This document shows, piece after piece, positions 45,248 through 54,552 of a stretch of DNA of 64,000 nt (position 1 is its first letter; each line of letters opens with the position of its first letter). The notes beneath the pieces are model-generated. The model was not told the origin of the DNA and did not search any database. It saw only the letters and a list, made by a program, of their open reading frames with translations. The position numbers were made by a program, and so were the translations under genes. Origin of the DNA: an uncultured bacterium (lineage in GTDB: Bacteria; Bacillota; Clostridia; Lachnospirales; Lachnospiraceae); the NCBI GenBank assembly GCA_948467735.1, contig CAOKFN010000010.1:38543-102542 (forward strand), given 5' to 3'.

Positions 45248-46234
45248 TCAAAGCTTCTCTGTTTTTGTGTCCAGATGTACATCCAGCTGATGATAGGGAA
45301 TCTCAATTCCGTTTTCATCCAGCTTGAGTTTACAGTTCTCCGTAATACGCCATTTTCCCGTCCAGAATTCCTCCTGCGGAAGCCAGCACCGCACTCCCAA
45401 AACCACGCCGGAACTACCAAGCTCGTCCACAAATACCAGCATATCCTTATCTTTCAGAACAGCCTCCTCTTCCTCCAGAACTCCCAGCAGAACCTCCTTG
45501 GCTTTCTTCAAATCAGCCTGATAGGATATCTCCACTTTCATGTCCATACGCCGACAATCCTGTGCCGTCACATTCACCAGACTGCTGTTTGCGAGGCTCC
45601 CGTTGGGCAGAATAATGGTCTGGTTATCTGGAGTCAGAAGCTTCGTATAAAATATCTGAATTTCTTTGACGGTACCTTCCATACCGCCCGCGCCCTCCTT
45701 GATGTAGTCCCCTACTTTAAAAGGCTTCAGCATCAATATCAGCACGCCGCCGGCCAGATTGGACAGGCTGCCCTGCACCGCCAGACCCACCGCCACGCCT
45801 GCGGATCCCAGCACCGCAACGATGCTGGCGGCATCCACCCCAAAGGAGGACGCCAGCATCAATACCAAAATCACATACAGCGCCGCTTTCACAAATGAAT
45901 CAACAAATTGGACGGCTCCCAGCTCCACATTCGCCCGGCTCATGGATTTGTGAATTATTCTGCGGACCAGCTTAATCAGCTGCGTTCCAATCACAAAAAA
46001 CAGCACTGCCATCAAGATACGCACGCCTAAATTCAAAATCTTATCCGGCAGATCGGCCCAGAATGTCCTGATGGCGTCGTACTGCCCCATTGCCGTTATG
46101 GCATGGACTATGTCTCCCATATCGCAGGCAGTGTTTCCTGTACCATATACCGAATATCTTGTATCGCGGACTGCCAGTTCCATAGTATGAGCGGCAGATT
46201 CCGCAATGACCCCCGCCATCCTTCCTGATATCAT
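45248..46234 (-). CDS. mscS: Small-conductance mechanosensitive channel
   Basis: A 328-residue MscS-type channel that opens under membrane tension to relieve osmotic pressure. It has an N-terminal helix pair, then the pore-lining TM3 region reading VLGSAGVAVGLAVQGSLSNL with the Gly/Ala packing pattern. The FKVGDYIKEGAGGMEGTVKE segment follows, then the beta domain (PNGSLANSSLVNVT) and an alpha/beta C terminus. The ATG at 46234 is directly preceded by an in-frame GTG. It lies between glgB and yfhO in the same run. Confidence 0.93.
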   Translation of the reverse strand: MISGRMAGVIAESAAHTMELAVRDTRYSVYGTGNTACDMGDIVHAITAMGQYDAIRTFWADLPDKILNLGVRILMAVLFFVIGTQLIKLVRRIIHKSMSRANVELGAVQFVDSFVKAALYVILVLMLASSFGVDAASIVAVLGSAGVAVGLAVQGSLSNLAGGVLILMLKPFKVGDYIKEGAGGMEGTVKEIQIFYTKLLTPDNQTIILPNGSLANSSLVNVTAQDCRRMDMKVEISYQADLKKAKEVLLGVLEEEEAVLKDKDMLVFVDELGSSGVVLGVRCWLPQEEFWTGKWRITENCKLKLDENGIEIPYHQLDVHLDTKTEKL

Positions 46235-46326
46235 CACAATTTCGTTCCCTTTCTGCTGTTTCTCCCGCGGCCCGCTCCCTCGCTTCTCCCTGTTTTCTCT
46301 GTCTGTATCCCGGACTGCGGCCTGAG

Positions 46327-49233
46327 TTATTCATTGCCCGAGCTCTTTTTGCCTGCCTTCTTATCCGCCGCCTTTCTGCCTGCCTCTTTTGCGTCCGCCT
46401 TTTTGCCTGTCAGCTTTGCATTTTCCGCCTTGGCCTGTGCTTTCTTCTTTGGCTTCTCTGTCTGCCCGGCCTGCGCTTCCGTCTTAAGCTTTTCCGATTC
46501 TTGGACTTCCGATTCCCGAACCTCCAATTCCGTCTTAAGCCGCTCCGATTCTCCGGCCTCGGCTTCCTTTTCCAGCCTCTCCGATTCTTTGGCTTCCGCT
46601 TCCTTTTCCAGCCTTTCCGATTCCTTGGCTTCCGCTTCCTTTTCCAGCCTCTCCGCCTCCTTGGCCTCAGCTTCCTTTTTCAGCCTCTCCGCCTCCTTGG
46701 CTTCCGCTTCCTTTTTCAGCCTCTCCGCCTCCTTGGCCTCCGCTTCCTTTTCCAGCCTCTCCGATTCCTTGGCTTCCGCTTCCTTCTTCAGCCTTTCCTC
46801 TTCCTTGGCCTCCGCTTCTTTTTTCAGCCTCTCCGCTTCCTTTTTCAGCCTTCCGGCCTCCTTAATCAGCCTGTCCGCTTCCTCTCTCAGCCTTTCCGCT
46901 TCCTCCTTCAGATTCTCCGCTTCCCTGACCTTCGCTTCCCTTCTCAGCCTCTCCGCTTCCTTGGCTTCCGCCGCCTTCCTCTGCCTTTCCGCTTCCTCAG
47001 CCAGCGCCTTTTCCTCGGCAAGCTCCTCCTTCGTAAAAGGAATATATTCCAGAATACTCAAGGACAAGGGCGCCGTTTTCACGGTCACGCTGTAGACCCT
47101 GTCGTCCCATTCCCGCTCCCTGCTCTTCCTCACACAATCATTCACAACGCCCGTACCGCCGTATTTCTCGTCATCGGAATTGAAAATCTCCCTATACTTG
47201 CCTTGGAACGGCACTCCGGTAGTAATCTCCCGGGCAGTGCCCGAGAAATTCGCCGCCACCAGCAGAACCTCCTCTTTTTTCTTTCCTTTCCGCAGAAACG
47301 TCAGGTAACAATCGTTTGCGGAGATGTGATTCACCCATTCAAACCCCTCCGGCGCATCATCCAATACGGACAGCTCCGGTCTGGTGCGATAGAGATGATT
47401 CAAATCCTTCATCAGCAGCGCAATCCCCCTGTGTTCCGGTTCTTCTGAAAGCTCCCATTCCACACAGCGGTTCTCGTTCCACTCGTCAAATTCTCCCAAA
47501 TCCTGCCCCATAAATAACAGCTTCTTACCCGGATGCGTCATCATATAGGCATAGGTCAATCTCAAATTGGCAAATTTCTGCTCCCGGTCCCCGGGCATTT
47601 TCCCCAGCAGAGTCGCCTTCCCATGCACCACCTCGTCATGAGAAAATACCAGCATAAACTTCTCGCTGTAGGCATAAATCATGCTGAAAATCAATTCCCC
47701 GTGATGATGGCTTCTGAAATACGGGTCGTATTTGATATAATCCAGATAGTCGTTCATAAAGCCCATATTCCATTTTAAGTCAAATCCCAGCCCGCCTTCC
47801 TCCAAATCTCCTGTAATCATCGGGAAGGCCGTGCTCTCCTCTGCAATGGACAACACCCCCGGATTGCGCTTTTTCATAATGGAATTCAAATGCTTTATCA
47901 TCTCGATGGCTTCCAGATTCTCTTTTCCCCCATACATATTGGCAACCCACTCGCCGTCCTTCTTGCCGTAATCAAGATACAGCATACTCGCCACAGCGTC
48001 CATCCTGATGCCGTCCGCATGATATTTCTCCACCCAGAACAGAGCGTTTGCAATCAGATAATTGGAGACCTCCGGCCTGCCGTAATTGTAGATTAAGGTT
48101 CCCCAGTGAGGATGGCTCCCCTGTCTGGGATCCGCATGTTCATAAAGGCAGGTGCCGTCGAAATTGGACAGCCCGTAGACGTCCCTAGGGAAATGAGCCG
48201 GAACCCAGTCTAAAATAACGCCGATGCCCGCCTTATGAAGCTCGTTGACAAAATACATGAAATCCTCCGGACTGCCGTACCTTGCCGTGGGCGCATAATA
48301 CCCGATGACCTGATACCCCCATGAACCGTCAAAGGGATGCTCCATCACGGGCATCAATTCCACATGGGTATACCCCATCTCCTTGATATAGGGAATCAGC
48401 TTGTCCGCAATTTCCCGATAATTGGCATAGGGCTCCTCCTCCGTCCCCTTTACGAAAGAACCCAGATAAAGCTCGTATACGCTTACGGGCGCATTGCCTG
48501 TCTGAAATTCTGTCCTGTTTTTCAGGAATTTCTCATCCTCCCAGACGAATTTCCCCAAATCCGCCACCACCGAAGCCGTCTCCGGACGCAGCTGGGCCGC
48601 GTTTCCATAAGGATCCGCTTTCAGATAAGTCACGCCCCCCTTCAGCTTCAATTCAAATTTATAATTGTCATTTTCCTTCGCATCGGGCAGAAACAGCTCG
48701 AAAATTCCGGAGTCCCACAGCCTGCGCATCTGGTGCATCCTTCCGTCCCATCCGTTAAAATCTCCCACCACGCTGACACGCTGGGCCGAGGGCGCCCACA
48801 CCGCAAAATAAGTGCCCTCCACACCCTCCAGCGTCATGGGATGGGCGCCCAGCTTCTCGTAAATGGTGTAATGAATGCCGTTTTGGAATTTTTCCGTATC
48901 CTGATGCGTTATCAGCGGTTCAAAGCGGTATGCCTCCCCGTGAATGCGCTCCGTTCCGTCCTCATATTTCACCGCATAGTGATACGACGGCTGCTCTTTC
49001 CCCGGCAGAAGCGCGGCGAAATAGCCGTCCTCATCCGCCCGTTCCATCAAAACTTTCCTGCCTTTTTTCTCAAAGACAAGGGAAACCTCCTCCGCTTGGG
49101 GGAAAAATGCCTGCACAAGCGTCTGATTTCCCACCCTGTGCGGCCCAAGAAGCTCATGGGGATTATCGCATTCGGAATATATAATCTCTTCTATTTGGGG
49201 CCAGTTCATCAATTCATATAATTTGTCTGTCAT
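46327..49233 (-). CDS. glgB: 1,4-alpha-glucan branching enzyme with long coiled-coil tail
   Basis: A 968-residue protein. Residues 1 to about 730 form a complete GH13 branching enzyme, which makes alpha-1,6 branches in glycogen. It has two N-terminal beta domains (GVEGTYFAVWAPSAQRVSVV), catalytic GIRMDAVASMLYLD (nucleophile Asp near 408), VLSIAEEST (acid/base Glu) and VFSHDEVVHGK. From about 731 to the end it carries an Ala/Glu/Lys coiled coil of 12-residue repeats (AERLKKEAEAKE) and a Lys/Ala-rich basic tail. The E. coli enzyme is 728 residues, so the tail is extra. The start at 49233 follows AAAGGAT. No other glg gene is in the window. Confidence 0.95.
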   Translation of the reverse strand: MTDKLYELMNWPQIEEIIYSECDNPHELLGPHRVGNQTLVQAFFPQAEEVSLVFEKKGRKVLMERADEDGYFAALLPGKEQPSYHYAVKYEDGTERIHGEAYRFEPLITHQDTEKFQNGIHYTIYEKLGAHPMTLEGVEGTYFAVWAPSAQRVSVVGDFNGWDGRMHQMRRLWDSGIFELFLPDAKENDNYKFELKLKGGVTYLKADPYGNAAQLRPETASVVADLGKFVWEDEKFLKNRTEFQTGNAPVSVYELYLGSFVKGTEEEPYANYREIADKLIPYIKEMGYTHVELMPVMEHPFDGSWGYQVIGYYAPTARYGSPEDFMYFVNELHKAGIGVILDWVPAHFPRDVYGLSNFDGTCLYEHADPRQGSHPHWGTLIYNYGRPEVSNYLIANALFWVEKYHADGIRMDAVASMLYLDYGKKDGEWVANMYGGKENLEAIEMIKHLNSIMKKRNPGVLSIAEESTAFPMITGDLEEGGLGFDLKWNMGFMNDYLDYIKYDPYFRSHHHGELIFSMIYAYSEKFMLVFSHDEVVHGKATLLGKMPGDREQKFANLRLTYAYMMTHPGKKLLFMGQDLGEFDEWNENRCVEWELSEEPEHRGIALLMKDLNHLYRTRPELSVLDDAPEGFEWVNHISANDCYLTFLRKGKKKEEVLLVAANFSGTAREITTGVPFQGKYREIFNSDDEKYGGTGVVNDCVRKSREREWDDRVYSVTVKTAPLSLSILEYIPFTKEELAEEKALAEEAERQRKAAEAKEAERLRREAKVREAENLKEEAERLREEADRLIKEAGRLKKEAERLKKEAEAKEEERLKKEAEAKESERLEKEAEAKEAERLKKEAEAKEAERLKKEAEAKEAERLEKEAEAKESERLEKEAEAKESERLEKEAEAGESERLKTELEVRESEVQESEKLKTEAQAGQTEKPKKKAQAKAENAKLTGKKADAKEAGRKAADKKAGKKSSGNE
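46360..47030 (-). repeat. 36-bp coding tandem repeats in the glgB tail
   Basis: About a dozen tandem 12-residue units, with nearly identical copies in the centre (46560-46800), encode the GlgB coiled-coil extension. High DNA identity between neighbouring units suggests recent expansion. Confidence 0.85.
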
Positions 49234-49327
49234 ACCACCCATATCCTTTCTATTCTTTTCTATATCCTTTCTATTCTTGGTTTCCTTCCTATTCCTTTCT
49301 GTCCCTTCCTGTTTGACAGCGTTTCTT

Positions 49328-50566
49328 CTAGCCCAAATCATGCAGGAATAACCCGCTTCTAAGCTTCGGCTCAAACCATGTGGACTTAGGAGGCATCAAT
49401 CTTCCCGCGTCCGCAACCGCGAAAAGCTCCTCTATGGAAGTGGGATACATGGAGAAAGCCGCCTTCATATCCGTATGCACTCTCCTCTCCAGCTCCTCCA
49501 AGCCCCTGATTCCGCCCACAAAATCTATTCTCTTATCCGTCTTCGGATCCTGTATTCCAAGAATCGGCCCCAGAAGATGATTCTGCAGCAGGGACACATC
49601 CAGCCCCTCCACGGCGTCCTCGGACAATATATGAGACTTTGCCGTCAGCGCATACCATGTCCCCTCCAAATACATTCCAAACGTTCCCTTTCTGTCAGGC
49701 CCATAGGGCGTCCTCGCCGCTTTCTCCACCTGAAAGCTCTCGGACGCCTTCTCTAAAAATTCTTCCCTCGTATATCCGTTCAAATCCCGAACCACACGGT
49801 TATAGTCCATGATATGCAGTTCCTCGTCGGGAAAAAGAACGGACAAAAAGTAGTTAAACTCCTCCTCTCCGGTAAATTCCGGATGGGCCTGCCTTCTCAT
49901 CTGTCCTACCTTGACCGCCGAAGCGCAGCGATGATGCCCGTCCGCAATATACACGGCCTCCATTTTCTCAAATTCCCGCCGAATCCCGGCTGTCTTCTCC
50001 TCTTCCCCGATCACCCACACCCGATGGCCTATGCCGTCCTCCGAGACAAAATCACAAACCGGATCCCTGCGCTTTGTTTCCTCTATGATGGCGCCAAGGG
50101 CCGCATTCCTGCGATATGCCAGAAAAATCGGTCCTGTCTGCATATTGCAGGCGTCCACATGGCGTATTCTGTCCAGTTCCTTGTCCGCTCTGGTATTCTC
50201 ATGTTTCTTAATCACATGATTCAAATAATCATCTATGGAAGCGCAGGCTACAATGCCCGTCTGACTCCTTCCGTTCATGATCAGCTCATATAAATAATAG
50301 CATGGATGATCCTCTTTCACAAACTTCCCCTGACCAATCCAGCTTTGAAGCAGCCCTGCCGCCCGCCCATACACTTCCGGCGCATAAGTGTCCACTTCCA
50401 GCCCGAATCCTGTCTCCGCCCGGTCTATCGCCAGAAAAGAGTCCGGGTTTGCTTCCACAGCCTCCGCCGCCTCCTCTCTGTTATATACGTCATAGGGCAG
50501 CGCCGCAATTCTGCTCTCCAGCCCGGACGCCGGACGATATGCACAAAAAGGTCTGATATCCGCCAT
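49328..50566 (-). CDS. DUF1015-family protein
   Basis: A 412-residue cytoplasmic protein of the DUF1015 family, some members of which (SbnI-like) are ParB-related serine kinases. Typical features are ADIRPFCAYRP at the start, LPYDVYNREEA, an RADKELDRIRHVDACNMQTG segment, and YIADGHHRCASAV (the conserved DGHHR). It lies 95 bp upstream of glgB on the same strand. The function is unknown. Confidence 0.92.
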   Translation of the reverse strand: MADIRPFCAYRPASGLESRIAALPYDVYNREEAAEAVEANPDSFLAIDRAETGFGLEVDTYAPEVYGRAAGLLQSWIGQGKFVKEDHPCYYLYELIMNGRSQTGIVACASIDDYLNHVIKKHENTRADKELDRIRHVDACNMQTGPIFLAYRRNAALGAIIEETKRRDPVCDFVSEDGIGHRVWVIGEEEKTAGIRREFEKMEAVYIADGHHRCASAVKVGQMRRQAHPEFTGEEEFNYFLSVLFPDEELHIMDYNRVVRDLNGYTREEFLEKASESFQVEKAARTPYGPDRKGTFGMYLEGTWYALTAKSHILSEDAVEGLDVSLLQNHLLGPILGIQDPKTDKRIDFVGGIRGLEELERRVHTDMKAAFSMYPTSIEELFAVADAGRLMPPKSTWFEPKLRSGLFLHDLG

Positions 50567-50775
50567 ATTTTTTTCTCCGTTTCTTTAGAATTTCCCGGTT
50601 ACAACCTCACGCTCCGACACAAAAAGGCGCATTTATGCTCAAATCATAACCATATATTTACTATTTTAACAAAAATATCTATACATAACAAGCATATAGT
50701 GATAAACTGAGAAAAAAAGTAATGACCGTTTATACTGCACATCGGTAAAACCTGCCGTGAGTCTTGGCTGCAGGC

Positions 50776-50873
50776 TATAAACTGACGGCTGCTAAAATTT
50801 GCCATGTCACTCGACTCACGAGCGGAAAGCGTCATGAACCAATGGCAGCTCCGACCGCTCATGAGTATAAATG
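50776..50873. repeat. Dispersed palindromic element, copy B
   Basis: The copy runs from TATAAACTGACGGCTGC to GAGTATAAATG. Inverted arms ACTCACGAGCGG and CCGCTCATGAGT, and an inner TGCCAT/ATGGCA pair, can fold into a hairpin. It ends 28 bp before the start of the 50902 gene. The remainder of 50567-50775 shows no gene. Confidence 0.65.
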
Positions 50874-50901
50874 ATTCATAGAAAAAGAGAGGTATCCTAA
50901 G

Positions 50902-51186
50902 ATGACAGACGAAAACAGAAAAATATTGGAACGCATTAATCAGTACGCAGAAAATGTTCTGGGTCAGATCGACCCTCAGAAGGTTCCGGTTTCCGCTCAG
51001 TTAGAAAAACTGAAACCCGTCATGGAAGAAATCGCGAAGGAAAAGGGCATGAGTCTGGAAGAGGTCTTTATCCTCTATATGGACATTGCCAGCGAGGCGT
51101 CCTGCGCTTCCAATGAGAAACTGAAAGAGAGCCTTCAGGATTTGAACGACGGCTTTGACGGCGGTTCTCCGCTGCTCTTCCGTTAG
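50902..51186 (+). CDS. Conserved small protein of unknown function
   Basis: A 94-residue acidic helical protein (MTDENRKILERINQYAENVL...GFDGGSPLLFR) after GAGAGG. It has no Cys-rich, DNA-binding or membrane signature. Similar short proteins occur singly in clostridial genomes. Convergent with the GH2 gene. Confidence 0.7.
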   Translation: MTDENRKILERINQYAENVLGQIDPQKVPVSAQLEKLKPVMEEIAKEKGMSLEEVFILYMDIASEASCASNEKLKESLQDLNDGFDGGSPLLFR

Positions 51187-51237
51187 AAAGCTCCCATGTA
51201 AGCTCTCCTTCCCCTCGCCGGACGCAGCGTACCTGTC

Positions 51238-51303
51238 AAAACCCCCATTCCCCGAGATGTGCGCCGCCCTTTATGGGATGCGCGTCTTAGGGAACGGGGG
51301 TTT
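51238..51303. terminator. Bidirectional terminator-like hairpin
   Basis: AAACCCCCATTCCC (51238-51251) pairs with GGGAACGGGGGTTT (51290-51303) with one mismatch; an inner GATGTGCGC/GCGCGTC arm extends it. It lies between convergent genes. Short U-runs (GTTTA; GTTTTG) follow on either strand. Confidence 0.6.
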
Positions 51304-51344
51304 ACCCGTCCATGTCATTCATATGCGGCTTGATCTGACCAACA

Positions 51345-54125
51345 TCATACCTCTATATGCCCGCCGGTATCATAGCATTCATCCGTCGTAAAATCCACCT
51401 CCACATTCCGGTTCTTTTCCATGATATCCAGCAGCCAAGCGGCTTTCAGCTCCACGGACGGACGAAATTCCTCCCCTGACAGATACCGGAGCATAGCCCC
51501 GTACAGCGCCTTGGCCGCCGGGTCTTCGCTTTGGACATTCATGGTGCATACCAGCATTCCTCCCCGTCCTATTTTTACTTCAAAGATTCCCGCCTGCTTT
51601 CTAATCATTTTATAGGTGCTGACAATTTCAACAATGGGCTGAAATTCCATCTCAAGCTGATTAAAGACGACGGCCCCTCCTCCACAGAAAAGCGGATAGA
51701 ACTGCCAGTCGCAGAATCCATCATGGGGAAAGCTCCGCATCAGGGGATGATCGTAGATTACCGTGGCGCAATTTCCGTTCACCCGGCCTCCCGGTGTAAT
51801 TTGGAACGTAATCGGCAGCGCAGGAAAAGGCCCGTTTCCCAGAAGCAGATAACGGCTCCCCCGTTCCATCTCTTCCACATCTCTCGCCGTAATCTTCCCC
51901 GTCACTCTCACCTCATGTCCTTCCGATACGTCAGGCTTGGAAAATATCCAATAATCCCATTCGTTGGATATATGATACATGCCCCCATGAAGCTCCGCCT
52001 GCAGCCTCACATGTTCCCCGATTCCGTCTATCTTATCAAGTCCCACACAGATTTCCCCAAGGCAGGAAGCACCCCCGTTTTTCTTGTCATAAACCTTCAG
52101 GCTTCCGGATTCCCTCACATGATTTCTGTCGTCCGTCAGCGCCCATATCAATATCCCCTCCTTCAAATCCTCCCCGCCGTACAGAGAAGCATAAATCTTG
52201 ATATTCCTTCTGTCGCCCGCGTACAGATTTCTTTCATGTCCCGCGTCGGACACAAGAATGCTTTCTCCGTTAAACTGCTGCAGCTCCCGTTTGGTAAAGC
52301 CTGATTTCAGCTCGTAAAATTCATTCATCACTCCCACCGCATATCCGGTTCTGTGCCAATGACAGTCAATGGCCCCCAGAAAATCATATCCCGCAATCGC
52401 CTCGCAGCGCCGGGCCTTTTCAAGTCCAAATTTCATCAAAAGCTTCATCCACCTGCAGGAATTCCGATAATAAAGAGGCGCCTTCTCCAGCAGTCCCATC
52501 TCCTCCACATACCGCCTCACCGCCCGAAACAGATCCGTTCCGATTCTGGTTTTCTCATATCTGCTTTCCAAATCCAGATTCAGATAAGTGTCAAATATCC
52601 CGGCCTCATGAATCAGGCACGGACGCTGATAGATTTCCATGCGCCGATTGATCTTCTCCACATCGGCATACAGGGAATGATAGCTGAACACCCATACGCC
52701 CGCTGCCAGCACGTCGGCATACTGCCGAAGACGTTCCAGCTTCACCGCGTTATGGGGGACGGGTTCCTGCGTATATCCCGGCAGCTTCTCATCCAATGTA
52801 CATTCCACATCCAGCAGAGCCTCCATCGGGTCATAGAGACAGTCCGGCGCCAGCGTATGACAGAGCTCTCCCATCCTCTTAAGCCGCCGTTCAAAATCCT
52901 CCGTTATATGTACCTCGTTTCCGCAGCAGTACAGCATCACCGAAGGATGCTTTCTGCACAGCATCAGCATTTCCCGGAAATCCTCTTCCGCAAATCCATT
53001 CTGGGTTTCCGTCTGTATTATCATTCCCAGCCTGTCCGCCGCCTCCATGCATTCCTCCGGCGGAATCGTCGTATGAAAACGCATCCAGTTAAAGCCCGCC
53101 TCCTTCAGCGCCTTTATCGTCCTCATGTAATAAGACACATCGTTGGGAACCGTACAGGTTTCCGGGAAATAGGCGTGATCCGTGGCGCCGCGCAGGAATA
53201 TCGGCCTGCCGTTCAAAAGTATTTTCGTCCCCTCTCTCCGGGCAAAACGCATTCCATACTCCTGCTCCACCCAATTCACGATTCCGTTTTCGTCCAAAAG
53301 CTCCAGCCGAAGCCGATATAGGCAGGGAGCGTTATCCGACCATGGCTTCATGTCGAAGGTACCCGTGGTAAAATGCAGCTCCTCCCCCATGACCGGGCAG
53401 ACTCCGTCTCCCAGAGTTTTTCCCGAACAGGAATCCAAAATACTCCAATGCAGCGTTAATTTCGTTTCCCTTCTCTTTTGGAGCCTTATTTCCCAGAACA
53501 GAGCGCTCCTGTCCGCATCCGTCCTTACATAGCAGTCCTCAATCCTTGCGCTCCCGCAGACTTCCAAAAGAACGGAGCGGTTCACCCCGCCGCTTCTGCC
53601 TTTATAGCCGCGGATAGAACATCCAATCCGATTCCTTCTTGTATTGGAAACCGCAATCAGAATCTCGTTTTCCTCCCCCGGCCTGATCCCTTCGCTTAAT
53701 CTTACCTCAAAAGGCTTCCCGCAGCTGTAATAAGTTTTCAGGAATTCTCCGTTCAGCCATACCCCTGCGTCCAGCATGGCGCCGCCTATTTTCAAGGTAA
53801 TGCTCCTCTCGTTCCAATCCGTCCCCGCCATGAATTTCTTTCGATACCAGCCGGTGCCGATTAAATACGGCAGGGAGGCGTCCGGCGGTTTTAAGCCTCC
53901 AAGGGGAAATTCCTCCACCCTCCGGGCTTTGGGATTAAATGTACATTTTCTCGACCAGAATTTCGCATATTTCATGTAAGACCTGCAGTCGTCCCAATAG
54001 GCCGGTATGGGGAGATTGATTTCAAAATCCTCCTCTTTCGGAACGTCCCCTGCCAAAACCTCCGGCGGCTCCGTGGTATAAGCAAACTGCCATTCTCCGT
54101 CCAGCGTAATGATTTCTTTCGCCAT
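51345..54125 (-). CDS. Glycoside hydrolase family 2 enzyme
   Basis: A 926-residue cytoplasmic beta-glycosidase of the GH2 type. The sugar-binding jelly-roll (about 1-210) has GTGWYRKKFM and GGAMLDAGVWLNGEFL. An immunoglobulin-like domain precedes a TIM barrel with FLRGATDHAYFPETC, FNWMRFHTT, the acid/base Glu in LYCCGNEVHI, and a probable nucleophile Glu in LIHEAGIF. GH2 includes beta-galactosidases, glucuronidases and mannosidases; the substrate is not clear from these motifs. No signal peptide, so it acts on imported oligosaccharides. The ATG at 54125 follows AGAGAGG. It is divergent from the AraC gene. Confidence 0.88.
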   Translation of the reverse strand: MAKEIITLDGEWQFAYTTEPPEVLAGDVPKEEDFEINLPIPAYWDDCRSYMKYAKFWSRKCTFNPKARRVEEFPLGGLKPPDASLPYLIGTGWYRKKFMAGTDWNERSITLKIGGAMLDAGVWLNGEFLKTYYSCGKPFEVRLSEGIRPGEENEILIAVSNTRRNRIGCSIRGYKGRSGGVNRSVLLEVCGSARIEDCYVRTDADRSALFWEIRLQKRRETKLTLHWSILDSCSGKTLGDGVCPVMGEELHFTTGTFDMKPWSDNAPCLYRLRLELLDENGIVNWVEQEYGMRFARREGTKILLNGRPIFLRGATDHAYFPETCTVPNDVSYYMRTIKALKEAGFNWMRFHTTIPPEECMEAADRLGMIIQTETQNGFAEEDFREMLMLCRKHPSVMLYCCGNEVHITEDFERRLKRMGELCHTLAPDCLYDPMEALLDVECTLDEKLPGYTQEPVPHNAVKLERLRQYADVLAAGVWVFSYHSLYADVEKINRRMEIYQRPCLIHEAGIFDTYLNLDLESRYEKTRIGTDLFRAVRRYVEEMGLLEKAPLYYRNSCRWMKLLMKFGLEKARRCEAIAGYDFLGAIDCHWHRTGYAVGVMNEFYELKSGFTKRELQQFNGESILVSDAGHERNLYAGDRRNIKIYASLYGGEDLKEGILIWALTDDRNHVRESGSLKVYDKKNGGASCLGEICVGLDKIDGIGEHVRLQAELHGGMYHISNEWDYWIFSKPDVSEGHEVRVTGKITARDVEEMERGSRYLLLGNGPFPALPITFQITPGGRVNGNCATVIYDHPLMRSFPHDGFCDWQFYPLFCGGGAVVFNQLEMEFQPIVEIVSTYKMIRKQAGIFEVKIGRGGMLVCTMNVQSEDPAAKALYGAMLRYLSGEEFRPSVELKAAWLLDIMEKNRNVEVDFTTDECYDTGGHIEV

Positions 54126-54328
54126 ATTCACTGCCTCTCTTTCTGTTCTTGATTTATGGTTTTATTTTATAATCACGAGCGGCCAAATCCGCCGTCCGTT
54201 CACGATCCTTTCCGCCCGTGGGCCGGGCGGCTTGATAGGCTTTATAGCAAACGGCTTAATTATTCTTACTTTGCCTGAACCCTATCTTGGCTGCAATAAT
54301 CAGCCTAGGGTATCAAAATAAATATTTT

Positions 54329-54438
54329 AAGATAGACAGCCGCATCTGCCCATACTGAGAATAGGCAGGTATAGCAGATTATCAAGAAAGACAGCCGCGT
54401 TTGCCTATACTGAAGATAGGCAGGCAAAGCAGACTATC
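54329..54438. repeat. 55-bp tandem direct repeat (two copies) upstream of the AraC gene
   Basis: Copy 1 is 54329-54383 and copy 2 is 54384-54438, both from AAGA(T/A)AGACAGCC to ATC. Each folds: CTGCC...GGCAG or TGCCTAT...ATAGGCA inside, and ATCTGC/GCAGAT in copy 1 becomes GTTTGC/GCAGAC in copy 2. An A-T pair is thus replaced by G-C, keeping the pairing. It lies between the divergent GH2 and AraC genes. Confidence 0.7.
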
Positions 54439-54552
54439 AAAGTCATTTACTATAATAATTAAAAGTATAGAGTCCCGTCCCTGCGCATGCAATGCCCAAA
54501 AGTCATAAATCATGTCAAAAAGTATTGCATTTTTAGACATCTTCCGTTAAAC

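Noticed and set aside
44897..45898. A 333-codon plus-strand open frame
   Set aside because: It is antisense to yfhO/mscS, is created by the coding tandem repeats, and has no ribosome site or recognisable domain.
46334..47448. Long plus-strand frames opposite the glgB tail (Ser/Ala- and Phe/Arg-rich)
   Set aside because: Low-complexity translations are the shadow of the 36-bp repeats in glgB.
48337..49221. A 294-codon plus-strand frame opposite glgB
   Set aside because: Antisense to the catalytic part of a clear branching enzyme.
52353..53321. A 322-codon plus-strand frame opposite the GH2 gene
   Set aside because: Composition (His/Arg/Pro-rich) is typical of an antisense shadow; GH2 motifs lie on the other strand.
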